The notes under the pieces are model-generated. The model had not been told where the DNA came from. It was given only the letters and a program-made list of their open reading frames with translations, and made no database searches. Shown here in pieces: positions 1-7,989 of a stretch of DNA of 64,000 nt. The position numbers were made by a program, and so were the translations under genes. The DNA comes from Muricoccus roseus (GTDB lineage Bacteria; Pseudomonadota; Alphaproteobacteria; Acetobacterales; Acetobacteraceae): assembly GCF_900141905.1 (NCBI RefSeq), contig NZ_FQZF01000007.1:124001-188000 (forward strand), in the 5' to 3' direction. Positions within the stretch are counted from its first letter, which is position 1, and each line of letters starts with the position of its first letter.

Positions 1-732
1 CAGCACGGGAAGCCCGTGGGACGGCGCCTCGGAGACGCGGATGTTGCGGGGGATCACCGTGTCGTACACCCGGTCCTTGAAGAAGCTACGCACGTCGCGC
101 GCGACGAGCTCGGAAAGGTTGTTGCGCCGATCGAACATGGTCAGGACGATTCCGTCCAGCGCCAGTTCGGGATTCAGCCGCTTCACCCGCTCCACCGTGC
201 GGGCGATCTGCGAAATGCCCTCAAGGGCGAAGAACTCGGTCTGCAGCGGCACCAGCACGGACTGGGCGGCCACCAGCGCGTTCAGCGTCAGCAGGCCGAG
301 CGAGGGCGGGCAGTCGATCAGCAGATAGTCGTAGCGGGCGAGCGTCGTGCCATCGCGCGCCAGGGCGCCGGCGAGGCGCCGCTCCCGGTCTTCCATTCCC
401 ACCATCTCGATCTCGGCGCCGGCGAGATCGTTGTCGGCCGGCAGCAAGTCGAGGCCCGGGATCTTGCTCGGGCGGATCAGGTCGCTCAGCGGACGGTCGC
501 CCACCAGCAGCGCGTAGGTGCCCGCACCCCGTGCGTTGCGCGGCACGCCGAGGCCGGTGGAGGCATTGCCCTGCGGGTCCATGTCCAGCAGCAGCACGCG
601 CTTGGTGGTGGCGAGCGCGGTGGCCAGGTTGATGGCGGTCGTCGTCTTCCCCACGCCACCCTTCTGGTTGGCGAGCGCGATTCGGCGCGGGCCCGCGGCG
701 CGCGCTGGGGGTAGGCGGTCAGGTGCCGACAC
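1..732 (-). CDS. parA: ParA/Soj chromosome-partitioning ATPase (3' part beyond left edge)
   Basis: ParA binds DNA non-specifically in its ATP form and, with ParB bound at parS, moves newly copied origins apart. The N-terminus reads as ANQKGGVGKTTTAINLA, the deviant Walker A motif of the MinD/ParA family, followed by LLLDMDPQGNAS and later LIDCPPSLGLLTLNAL, all family hallmarks. About 244 codons are visible before the window edge, so roughly the last 20-30 residues and the expected parB are missing. I chose the GTG at 732 because it is the first start in frame ahead of the P-loop. It overlaps the end of rsmG by 14 bp, so the two are probably translated together. Two parS-like sites close by support the assignment. 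Confidence 0.93.
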   Translation of the reverse strand, partial: MSAPDRLPPARAAGPRRIALANQKGGVGKTTTAINLATALATTKRVLLLDMDPQGNASTGLGVPRNARGAGTYALLVGDRPLSDLIRPSKIPGLDLLPADNDLAGAEIEMVGMEDRERRLAGALARDGTTLARYDYLLIDCPPSLGLLTLNALVAAQSVLVPLQTEFFALEGISQIARTVERVKRLNPELALDGIVLTMFDRRNNLSELVARDVRSFFKDRVYDTVIPRNIRVSEAPSHGLPVL

Positions 733-1324
733 GGCGGATTCCGGTGATGCGAAGGATGGTGGCGCCCGGCTCGGTCCGGCTCTCGAAGCGCTCGGTGTCC
801 ATTGTCCAGTCCGCCTGGGCAGCGGTCAATTCCGCCCCCGCCGTGCGGCCCTTGGGGAAGATCGCCGTGCCGCCGGGCGCGAGCAGGCGGGCGGCATGGC
901 CGAGCAGGGCGGTGAGCGGCGCCAGCGCCCGCGCCGTGACGAGGGAAAGCGGCGGCAGCGCCACCGCCTCGATTCGCTCCGCATGCACGGTCACATGCGA
1001 CAGCCCCAGCTCGGCCGAGGCAGCCAGCAGGAAGGCCGCCTTGCGGCGATCGGATTCGACGAGGTTCCAGCGGCGGCCTCCATCCGCGATGGCGAGGACC
1101 AGGCCAGGGAAGCCGCCGCCCGTGCCCAGATCGGCCGCCTCCCCGCCGCCCTGTGGCAGCAGGGGCAGGAGTTGGAGCGAATCCGCGATATGCCGGGCAC
1201 GAAGGACGGCCGCGTCCCGCTCGGCCACCAAGTTGATGCGGGCATTCCACTTCAGCAGCAGGGCGAGGAAATCCTCCAGCCGCGCATCCGTTTCACGTGA
1301 AACGCTAGGAGCGGGCGGCATCAT
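719..1324 (-). CDS. rsmG: 16S rRNA (guanine-527-N7)-methyltransferase RsmG
   Basis: RsmG uses S-adenosylmethionine to methylate N7 of G527 in 16S rRNA. The 201-residue product has the typical start region (VSRETDARLEDFLALLLKWN), the ADLGTGGGFPGLVLAI SAM-binding loop near residue 60 and the VTARALAPL motif, and its length is normal for the family. Its ATG overlaps the mnmG stop by four bases (ATGA) and its end overlaps parA, placing it in an mnmE-mnmG-rsmG-parA transcription unit. The codons for Val-Ser-Arg-Glu-Thr near the N-terminus are a perfect parS palindrome, so this stretch carries a DNA-binding constraint as well as a protein one. Confidence 0.95.
   Translation of the reverse strand: MMPPAPSVSRETDARLEDFLALLLKWNARINLVAERDAAVLRARHIADSLQLLPLLPQGGGEAADLGTGGGFPGLVLAIADGGRRWNLVESDRRKAAFLLAASAELGLSHVTVHAERIEAVALPPLSLVTARALAPLTALLGHAARLLAPGGTAIFPKGRTAGAELTAAQADWTMDTERFESRTEPGATILRITGIRRVGT
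1289..1304. promoter_or_regulatory. parS: parS centromere-like site 1 (inside rsmG)
   Basis: A perfect 16-bp palindrome, CGTTTCACGTGAAACG, matches the ParB-binding parS consensus of Bacillus and Caulobacter (core GTTNCACGTGAAAC). It lies within rsmG, about 560 bp upstream of the parA start, and encodes Val-Ser-Arg-Glu-Thr. Confidence 0.88.
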
Positions 1325-3201
1325 GCGGCGCCTGCCCCTGCGGAGACCCGCTGGCGCCGGAGATAACCGGCAAGCGCAACCATGGCCGCCGGGGTCACGC
1401 CTGGCACCCGCCCCGCCGAACCGAGCGTTGCCGGGCGCGCGGCCGCGAGGCGCTGGCGCATCTCGGTCGAGAGACCAGCGATCTCCGCAAAGTCCACATC
1501 ATCGGGAATGGGCAGCCGCTCCTCACGTTCCAGGGCCGCGAACTCCGCCGCCTGGCGGGACAGATAGGGGGCATAGAGCGCCTCGGTCTCCAACTGCTCC
1601 CGCACGCCGCGCGGCAGGTCCCGCAGCCAGGGGAAAGCCGCTTCCAGCGCCGGCACGGCGGCGGCCGGCAGGGACATCACCTCGAGCAGGGAGCGGGGCA
1701 CGCCGTCCTGGTTCACCGCGATGCCAGCGGCCGCCAGCGCGGCCGGCGTGGCGACGGAGGCCCTGGCGCGTGCCAGCGCCGCCTCCACCGCCTGCTCGAA
1801 GGCCCGGTGCCGGGCTGCGCGTTGCGGGCCGACGCAGCCCCATTCCGTGCCACGCCCGGTCAGGCGCAGCACGGCATTGTCGGCCCGCAGCCGCAGCCGG
1901 TGCTCGGCGCGGGCCGTAAGCATCCGATAGGGTTCCGTCACCCCCTGGGTGACGAGGTCGTCCACCAGCACCCCGGCATAGGCCTCGGTCCGCAGCAACA
2001 CGCGCGGCTCGCGCCCGCCCGCCGCCCGGTGCGCCGCGTTCACGCCCGCCAGCAAGCCCTGCGCGGCCGCCTCCTCATAGCCGGTAGTTCCGTTCACCTG
2101 CCCCGCGAGGAAGAGGCGCGGCACGGCCCGCACCTCCAGCCCCGGCCGCAGGGCGCGGGGGTCCAGATGATCGTATTCGATGGCATAGCCGTGCCGCAGG
2201 ATCCGGGCCCGTTCCAGCCCCGGGATGCTCGCGATCACCGCCTCCTGCACGTCGCGCGGGAGGCTGGTGGAAATGCCGTTGGGATAGACGGTCGGGTCGT
2301 CCAGCCCCTCCGGCTCCAGGAAGATCTGGTGCCGCTCGCGCTCGGCGAAGCGCACCACCTTGTCCTCGATCGAGGGGCAGTAGCGCGGCCCCGCCCCCTG
2401 GATCTGCCCGGTATAGATCGGCGCCCGGTCCAGCGCCGCCCGGATGATCTCATGGGTGCGGGGGGTGGTGGCCGTGATGCCGCAGAGCACCTGCGGCCCG
2501 GTGATCCGCTCCGTCATCCAGGAGAGCGGCTCGGCCGGGTCGTCGCCCGGCTGCGGCTCCACCGCGGCCCAGTCGACGGTGCGGCCATCCAGCCGGGGCG
2601 GGGTTCCAGTCTTCAGCCGCCGCACCGGCAGGCCCAGCCCGGCGAGCGCCAGGGCCAGCCCCACGGAGGCCGGGTCGCCATGGCGTCCTGCCGACTGCCG
2701 CTCCGGCCCCAGATGGATCTCGCCGCGAAGGAAGGTGCCGGCGGTGACCACGACGGCGCCGCAGCCGATCCGCTCGCCCGCGGCCGTGAGCACGGCGTCG
2801 ATGCCGCCATCCGTCCCACGCTCCAGCCCCTCCACCACCCCTTCCCGGATGGTGAGGTTCGCCGTCGCCTCCAGCAGGCTGCGGATGGCCTTGCGATACA
2901 GGCCCCGATCGGCCTGGGCGCGTGGCCCGCGCACGGCGGGTCCCTTGCTCCGGTTCAGCAGCTTGAAATGGATGCCGGCAACGTCGGCCGCACGGGCCAT
3001 CAGCCCGTCCAGCGCATCCACCTCGCGCACCAGGTGGCCCTTGCCCACGCCCCCGATCGCCGGGTTGCAGGACATCTCCCCCAACCCGTCGATCCGGTGC
3101 GTCAGCAGTAAGGTGCGTGCGCCGCATCGGGCCGCCGCCGCGGCCGCCTCGGCCCCGGCATGCCCGCCACCCACCACCACCACATCGAAGCCGCCCACCA
3201 T
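1321..3201 (-). CDS. mnmG: tRNA uridine-5-carboxymethylaminomethyl modification enzyme MnmG
   Basis: MnmG is the FAD-dependent partner of MnmE; together they modify the wobble uridine (cmnm5U34) of several tRNAs. The 626-residue product starts FDVVVVGGGHAGAEAAAAA, a Rossmann FAD-binding motif, then shows GEMSCNPAIGGVGKGHL, and later RLKTGTPPRLDGRTVD, YCPSIEDKVVRF and GQVNGTTGYEEAAAQG, all MnmG signatures. The open frame continues upstream of 3201, but the ATG there puts the FAD motif at the normal distance from the N-terminus and gives the usual family length. MnmE lies 32 bp upstream, so substrate partners are co-transcribed. Confidence 0.96.
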   Translation of the reverse strand: MVGGFDVVVVGGGHAGAEAAAAAARCGARTLLLTHRIDGLGEMSCNPAIGGVGKGHLVREVDALDGLMARAADVAGIHFKLLNRSKGPAVRGPRAQADRGLYRKAIRSLLEATANLTIREGVVEGLERGTDGGIDAVLTAAGERIGCGAVVVTAGTFLRGEIHLGPERQSAGRHGDPASVGLALALAGLGLPVRRLKTGTPPRLDGRTVDWAAVEPQPGDDPAEPLSWMTERITGPQVLCGITATTPRTHEIIRAALDRAPIYTGQIQGAGPRYCPSIEDKVVRFAERERHQIFLEPEGLDDPTVYPNGISTSLPRDVQEAVIASIPGLERARILRHGYAIEYDHLDPRALRPGLEVRAVPRLFLAGQVNGTTGYEEAAAQGLLAGVNAAHRAAGGREPRVLLRTEAYAGVLVDDLVTQGVTEPYRMLTARAEHRLRLRADNAVLRLTGRGTEWGCVGPQRAARHRAFEQAVEAALARARASVATPAALAAAGIAVNQDGVPRSLLEVMSLPAAAVPALEAAFPWLRDLPRGVREQLETEALYAPYLSRQAAEFAALEREERLPIPDDVDFAEIAGLSTEMRQRLAAARPATLGSAGRVPGVTPAAMVALAGYLRRQRVSAGAGAA

Positions 3202-3233
3202 GCCCGGGCCTATACCGCCCCCGCCGCGCGGGG

Positions 3234-4535
3234 TCACTTCCCGATGCAGAACTCGGCGAAGACGCGGTCCAGAATCTCCTCCGCGCCGACCCGTCCGGTC
3301 AGCCGCCCCAGGGCGCGGAGCGCCTCGCGCAGCGCATCCGCCCGTAGTTCCGGCAGAACGGCCCCTTCCGCCTCCCGTAGCCAGCGGAGCGCATCGCGGA
3401 TCGCGGCCCGGTGCCGGGGGCGGGCGAGCAGCGTGCTGCCGGAAAGCGACGCCAGCCGCAGCGCCTCGGCTTCCAGCCTTGCCCGCAAGGCCGCCAGCCC
3501 TTCGCCGGTGCGTGCGGAGACCGGGATGGCGTGCCCGGGCACCTCCCCGCCCAGATCGGCCTTGGAGGCCACAACCACGCAATCCCGCCGCGCCAGCAGG
3601 GCCAGGGTCGCCGGGTCCGGATGGGCATCGCAGGCCAGCACGGCCAGCACGATATCCGCCCCCTCCCCCCGGTTCAGCGCCCGGCGCACCCCCTCGGCCT
3701 CGATCTCGTCCCCCGCCTCCCGCAGCCCTGCCGTATCCGCCAGCACGGCCGGCAGGCCGGCGAGGACCAGGCGGGCCTCCACGATGTCCCGCGTGGTGCC
3801 CGCGCGCGCGGAGACGATGGCCGCCTCGCGCCCCACCAGCGCGTTCAGCAGGGAGGACTTGCCCGCATTGGGCGCGCCGAGGATGGCGACATCCAGCCCG
3901 GTTCGGACCCGCTCCCCGCCTTCATCGGCGCGGAGCCGGTCCGCCATCTCCGCTGCCAGCGCCGCGATGCCGTCCGCCAGCTGGCCGTCCAGCGCCCCCG
4001 GCAGGTCCTCATCCTCGAACTCGATCAGCGCCTCCTGGCGGGCCAGCAGCGCGGCCAGCCGGTCGGCCCATCCCTGGCTGACCGAGGCCAGGGCGCCACC
4101 CGCAAGCCGCAGCGCCTGGCGAGCCTGCGCCGCCGTCTCCGCCTCGATGAGGTCGATCACGCCCTCGGCGGCAGTCAGGTCCATCCGGCCGTTCATCACC
4201 GCCCGCCGGGTGAACTCCCCCGGCTCCGCGGGGCGCGCGCCGAGCGAGACCAGGGCCGCCGCCACCCCCTCCACCACCGCGGGCCCCCCATGCAGGTGCA
4301 GCTCGGCCGAATCCTCCCCGGTGTAGGAGGCGGGTCCGGGCAGCCAGAGCACCAGCGCCTCGTCCAGCACGGCGCCGTCCCGGTCCCGCAGCCGCCGCAC
4401 CGAGGCCCTGCGCGGCGCCGGGAGGACGGCACCGAGGCCCCCCAGCATAGCCCGGCTCTCCGGCCCCGAGAGGCGCAGAACCGCGATGGCCGCGCGTCCC
4501 GGTGCGGTGGCCAGGGCGAAGATCGTATCGGCCAT
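3234..4535 (-). CDS. mnmE: tRNA modification GTPase MnmE
   Basis: MnmE is a three-domain GTPase that works with MnmG on tRNA wobble uridines. Its 433 residues show the N-terminal tetrahydrofolate-binding domain (start DTIFALATAPGRAAIAVLRLSG), a helical domain, an inserted G domain with Walker A GAPNAGKSSL near residues 220-229 and the DTAG motif (ADTAGLREAGDEIE), and the C-terminal FCIGK tail whose cysteine is conserved. Length is slightly short but normal for alphaproteobacteria. It lies 9 bp downstream of the small Fe-S protein gene and 32 bp before mnmG. Confidence 0.96.
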   Translation of the reverse strand: MADTIFALATAPGRAAIAVLRLSGPESRAMLGGLGAVLPAPRRASVRRLRDRDGAVLDEALVLWLPGPASYTGEDSAELHLHGGPAVVEGVAAALVSLGARPAEPGEFTRRAVMNGRMDLTAAEGVIDLIEAETAAQARQALRLAGGALASVSQGWADRLAALLARQEALIEFEDEDLPGALDGQLADGIAALAAEMADRLRADEGGERVRTGLDVAILGAPNAGKSSLLNALVGREAAIVSARAGTTRDIVEARLVLAGLPAVLADTAGLREAGDEIEAEGVRRALNRGEGADIVLAVLACDAHPDPATLALLARRDCVVVASKADLGGEVPGHAIPVSARTGEGLAALRARLEAEALRLASLSGSTLLARPRHRAAIRDALRWLREAEGAVLPELRADALREALRALGRLTGRVGAEEILDRVFAEFCIGK

Positions 4536-4544
4536 GCCCCGCCC

Positions 4545-4928
4545 TCAGCCCTTCCCGGGCGGCACGTCCTTCTCGGTGAGCATGAGGCGGCGCACCCGGC
4601 CCTTGTCCCGCACATGCACCGTGAGGATCTCGTCGATGTCCTCCCGCGTCTCCGCCCGGTACCACACCCCTTCGGGATAGATGACGATGACCGGCCCAAA
4701 CTCGCAGCGGTCGAGGCAGCCCGCGCTGTTCACGCGCAGCCGCCCCAGCCCCATCTCCTTCGCGCGCGCCTTCATGTAGTCCCGCAACGGCTCGCTGCCC
4801 CGCGCCGCGCAGGAGCCGCGGCGGTGCCCATCGGGCCTCCGGTTGGTGCAGACGAACATGTGCACGTCGAACCAGGGCGGCGGGTCGGCCTCTGTTTCAC
4901 GTGAAACGGCGGGTTCCAGGTCGGCCAA
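4545..4928 (-). CDS. (2Fe-2S) ferredoxin, thioredoxin-like fold
   Basis: The protein contains HMFVCTNRRPDGHRRGSC near the N-terminus and NSAGCLDRCEFGPVIVIYPE, the four-cysteine pattern of thioredoxin-fold [2Fe-2S] proteins (similar to the NuoE/HydB-like small ferredoxins). YPEGVWYR and DIDEIL complete the fold. The start is uncertain: a TTG at 4928 preceded by GAGG gives 127 residues and places a parS inside the gene, while ATG 4859 (right before FVCTN) would shorten it and leave parS just upstream. Its partner is unknown; location ahead of mnmE is common in related genomes, as far as I recall. Confidence 0.8.
   Translation of the reverse strand: MADLEPAVSRETEADPPPWFDVHMFVCTNRRPDGHRRGSCAARGSEPLRDYMKARAKEMGLGRLRVNSAGCLDRCEFGPVIVIYPEGVWYRAETREDIDEILTVHVRDKGRVRRLMLTEKDVPPGKG
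4893..4908. promoter_or_regulatory. parS: parS centromere-like site 2
   Basis: TGTTTCACGTGAAACG contains the perfect 14-bp palindrome GTTTCACGTGAAAC at 4894-4907, identical in its core to the site in rsmG. It lies at the 5' end of, or just upstream of, the small ferredoxin gene, and if translated again encodes Val-Ser-Arg-Glu-Thr. Confidence 0.88.
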
Positions 4929-5095
4929 GGGGACGGTCCTCAAGGGGCGGAGATGCGAACGACCCTCCGCATGTAGAACTCGCACCCCTCCGAGGCGAGG
5001 CCCAGCATGGGCAGGGAAGTCGCACCCCGGCGCTGTCTTCAAACCCCGCTTGACGTGGGCGCCGGCTCGCATGACGAATGCCTCCAGGCCCAGCC

Positions 5096-5632
5096 ATGCC
5101 CCAGACCTTCATCCACACCCCACTCGGCACCCTCACCCTATCCGAGGAGGACGGCGCCATCGTCGCCCTCGATTGGGGGCAGGGCCGCGACCGGGAGGAG
5201 ACCCCTCTCCTTCGCCGGGCGGCCGACCAGTTGCAGGACTACATGGATGGGCTCCGCACGGGGTTCGACCTGCCGTTGAAGCCGATGGGCAGCCCCTTCC
5301 GCCAGCGCGTCTGGCAGGCCCTGCGGGACATCCCGCATGGCGAGACCCGCAGCTATGCCGATCTCGCCCGCACGCTCGGCACCGCCTCCCGCGCCATTGG
5401 CGGGGCGAACGGCGCCAACCCGATCCCGATCATCATTCCCTGCCATCGCGTGGTCGGCGCCAGCGGCACGATCGGCGGCTATTCGGGGGAGGGGGGCATC
5501 GCGACCAAGCGCTGGCTCCTGGCGCTGGAACGCCGCACCCGCCGCCCCGATCCCAGCCGCCCCGACCTGCTCGACGGCGCCTCTTCCACCCCGCCCACGG
5601 GTGCCGCTCCGCGCGCGCCCGAAGCGTTCTAG
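5096..5632 (+). CDS. ogt: methylated-DNA--[protein]-cysteine S-methyltransferase (Ogt type)
   Basis: This suicide repair protein transfers alkyl groups from O6-alkylguanine or O4-alkylthymine in DNA to its own cysteine. The conserved IIIPCHRVVGASG motif places the acceptor at about Cys116, preceded by the helix-turn-helix segment SPFRQRVWQALRDIPHGETRSY that binds DNA. No Ada-type N-terminal domain is present. I prefer the ATG at 5096 (MPQTFIHTPLGTL) to one six codons upstream, because the N-terminal beta-strand begins there. The Pro-rich tail after residue 150 is not part of the fold. Confidence 0.92.
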   Translation: MPQTFIHTPLGTLTLSEEDGAIVALDWGQGRDREETPLLRRAADQLQDYMDGLRTGFDLPLKPMGSPFRQRVWQALRDIPHGETRSYADLARTLGTASRAIGGANGANPIPIIIPCHRVVGASGTIGGYSGEGGIATKRWLLALERRTRRPDPSRPDLLDGASSTPPTGAAPRAPEAF

Positions 5633-5643
5633 GAACCCATCCC

Positions 5644-6618
5644 ATGAACCACGCCATTCGCCTGCACGAGCCGGGCGGCCCGGAGAAGCTGGTCTGGGAG
5701 GAGGTGCCGCTCCCCAGCCCCAAGCCGGGCGAAGCCCTTGTGCGTCACGCGGCGGTGGGCCTGAACTTCATCGACATCTACTTCCGCACCGGCCTCTACA
5801 AGGCGCCCTCCCTTCCCGCCGTCATCGGCATGGAGGCAGCGGGTACGGTGGAGGCCGTGGGAGAGGGGGTCGAGGACCTCAAGCCCGGCGATCGCGTCGC
5901 CTATGCCATGGGCCCCATCGGCGCCTATGCGGAGGCCCGCACCATCCCCGCCAAGGTGCTCGTGAAGCTGCCGGACGATATCGGCTTCAACACCGCGGCC
6001 GCCATGATGCTCCAGGGCCTCACCGCGCAATACCTCCTGCGGCGCACTTACCGCCTGCAGGCGGGCGAGACGATCCTGGTGCATGCCGCGGCGGGCGGCG
6101 TCGGCCTCATCCTCTGCCAATGGGCCAAGGCACTGGGCGCCACCGTCATCGGCACGGTCGGCTCCGAGGCGAAGGCGGAGCTCGCCCGCGCCCATGGCTG
6201 CGACCATGTCATCCTGCAGAGCGAGGACCTTCCCGCGCGCGTCAGCGAGATCACCAAGGGTGCCCGCCTGCCCGTGGTCTATGACAGCATCGGCCGCGAC
6301 ACCTTCACCGCCTCGCTCGACTGCCTCGCTCCCTTCGGCCTCATGGTGTCCTACGGCAACGCCTCGGGCCCGGTCACCGGGGTGGATCTCGGGATTCTGG
6401 CCGCGAAGGGCAGCCTATTCGTCACCCGCCCGACGCTGGCCACCCACACCGCCAAGCGCGAGGACCTGCTGGCCATGGCGCAGGACCTGTTCGACGTCGT
6501 GCGCAGCGGCAAGGTGAAGATCGAGATCAACCAGACCTTCGCCCTACGGGACGCGGCAGCGGCGCATATCGCGCTGGAAACGCGCAAGACCACCGGCAGC
6601 ACGGTTCTTCTGCCGTAA
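5644..6618 (+). CDS. NADPH:quinone oxidoreductase family protein (zinc-free MDR)
   Basis: A 324-residue medium-chain dehydrogenase/reductase of the QorA type, which reduces quinones with NADPH without catalytic zinc. Visible are the N-terminal GroES-like fold (VGLNFIDIYFRTGLY, MEAAGTVEAVGEGV, GDRVAYA), the nucleotide-binding loop HAAAGGVGLILCQWAKALGA near residue 145, and the family tail INQTFALRDAAAAH. Cysteine and histidine zinc ligands of alcohol dehydrogenases are absent. It starts 11 bp after the alkyltransferase gene and is likely co-transcribed. Confidence 0.9.
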   Translation: MNHAIRLHEPGGPEKLVWEEVPLPSPKPGEALVRHAAVGLNFIDIYFRTGLYKAPSLPAVIGMEAAGTVEAVGEGVEDLKPGDRVAYAMGPIGAYAEARTIPAKVLVKLPDDIGFNTAAAMMLQGLTAQYLLRRTYRLQAGETILVHAAAGGVGLILCQWAKALGATVIGTVGSEAKAELARAHGCDHVILQSEDLPARVSEITKGARLPVVYDSIGRDTFTASLDCLAPFGLMVSYGNASGPVTGVDLGILAAKGSLFVTRPTLATHTAKREDLLAMAQDLFDVVRSGKVKIEINQTFALRDAAAAHIALETRKTTGSTVLLP

Positions 6619-6695
6619 ACTTTCCGAATTATTTTCGGGAAGCCAAGAACAGGAAAATTTCCGGTCTGGGGGGCCGCGCAGGCGCGGTCCCTCCT

Positions 6696-7445
6696 TCAGC
6701 CCTTCACGAAGTAGCGGTACCGGTACGCTTCCAGGAAGCCGGCCGCCACATAGATACGCCGCGCGCCGGCATTGCCCGGGGCTACCTGAAGCCAGCACAG
6801 CCCCGCGCCCTGGCTGGCGCCCCAGCCCGCCAGCGCGCCGAGCAGGCGCCCGCCCAGGCCACGACGCCGGAACTCCGGCCGCACCGCCAGGTCGAACACC
6901 CCGCACAACCCGCCATCCGCCACCGCATGCCCGCAGGCCGCCGCCACGCCATCCTCCCGCAGCACCAGCCAGGTGGCCGGGCGGGCGAGAAGCGGCACCG
7001 CCTTCTCCTTCTCAGCCCGTCGCGCCGGGCCCTGGTACTCGGCGGTCGAGAGAACCGAGAGCCATTCGGCGTCGGGTTCCTCCCCCCAGCGGGCGGACGG
7101 GTCGGTGAGCGGGGGAACCACCCCCTGCATCACCACCGCGCCCTCCGCCTCCCGGTAGCCGCGCTCCTCCAGCAGCCCGGTCAGCCCCGGCGGGTCCAGC
7201 GGGGTGGAACGGAAGCGGCAGGGCAGGCCCAGCCGCGCGTAATGCGCCTCGATCCGTGCGATGCGCCCGGGCAGCTCCCCGTCAGGCGAAGGGTCCAGGG
7301 AGCAGGCGGCATTCGCCCTCCCCGTGCCCCCGAGGAAAGCGCGGAGCACGAAGGCGCCATCCCAGGCCACGCGCGGCGCCGGCACGGCGTTCAGCGCCGC
7401 CCGCTCCAGCAGCGCCACATCCGCCGCCACCATCCCCTGCCCCAT
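6696..7445 (-). CDS. GNAT-family N-acetyltransferase
   Basis: The C-terminal half has the acetyl-CoA-binding signature RPEFRRRGLGGRLLGAL followed by LQVAPGNAGARRIYVAAGF and YRYF, typical of GNAT enzymes. The N-terminal part (residues about 1-130) resembles a degenerate second GNAT fold. The substrate cannot be told. The start is unclear: ATG 7445 (MGQGMVAAD) is preferred because the protein-like composition begins near there; ATG 7481 is possible and the frame stays open to 7607. A GC-rich hairpin around 6668-6692 may end its transcript. Confidence 0.75.
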   Translation of the reverse strand: MGQGMVAADVALLERAALNAVPAPRVAWDGAFVLRAFLGGTGRANAACSLDPSPDGELPGRIARIEAHYARLGLPCRFRSTPLDPPGLTGLLEERGYREAEGAVVMQGVVPPLTDPSARWGEEPDAEWLSVLSTAEYQGPARRAEKEKAVPLLARPATWLVLREDGVAAACGHAVADGGLCGVFDLAVRPEFRRRGLGGRLLGALAGWGASQGAGLCWLQVAPGNAGARRIYVAAGFLEAYRYRYFVKG

Positions 7446-7627
7446 CCGTCGCCAGACCTTCTCCTGCCGGTGCCGGACCATGCCACGACCGCGGCCGGCC
7501 GGCACCGCCCGCCCTGAAAGGCGGGACCGGGACGGCGCGATGACCGCAGCGTGATCCATCCGGCGCAACCGCGCCGGGCAAGGCCGCGTTCGTCCCCCAC
7601 ACCACAATGGTTGATGGAGAAGAAAAC

Positions 7628-7885
7628 ATGAAGAAGACCAGCCTCGCCCTCGCCCTCGCCGCCGGCCTGATCGCCGGCCCGGCCCTGGCGCAGTCCCCGG
7701 CCCCGCAGGCCCCGGTTTCCACCGCCCCGACCCCGCGCGCCCCCGGCGGCGTGACCGCCGACCAGGGCGCGGGCGTGCCCGGCGCCTCCGCCTCCCCGGC
7801 GGCCCCCGCCGGCACGGCCGGCCTGCCGCCCAGCCCGCAGGCTGGCGTTCCCGGCACCCAGGCGCCGTCCCAGCTGGGCCGCTGA
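7628..7885 (+). CDS. small secreted Ala/Pro-rich protein
   Basis: An 85-residue product begins MKKTSLALALAAGLIAG and has a clear Sec signal peptide ending at ALAQ-SPAP. The mature part is low-complexity, rich in Pro, Ala and Gly, with no domain I recognise. ATG 7628 is preferred over 7607 because the signal peptide begins there and GGAGAA lies just upstream. A strong terminator hairpin follows. The function is unknown; it may be a periplasmic or envelope-associated filler protein. Confidence 0.7.
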   Translation: MKKTSLALALAAGLIAGPALAQSPAPQAPVSTAPTPRAPGGVTADQGAGVPGASASPAAPAGTAGLPPSPQAGVPGTQAPSQLGR

Positions 7886-7910
7886 TCGCCAGCCGGGCAA
7901 CCGGAAACAG

Positions 7911-7944
7911 AAAGGGCCTGCCCCGGCGACGGGGCAGGCCCTTT
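7911..7944. terminator. bidirectional intrinsic terminator between the secreted protein gene and rho
   Basis: A perfect 14-bp stem (AAAGGGCCTGCCCC paired with its complement at 7931-7944) with a 6-base loop lies between convergent genes. The A-run before and T-run after make it suited to stop transcription from both sides. Confidence 0.85.
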
Positions 7945-7989
7945 CCATTTGCCGCTCCGCCGCGCCGGAACCCGGCGCGGCCGCGGGCC

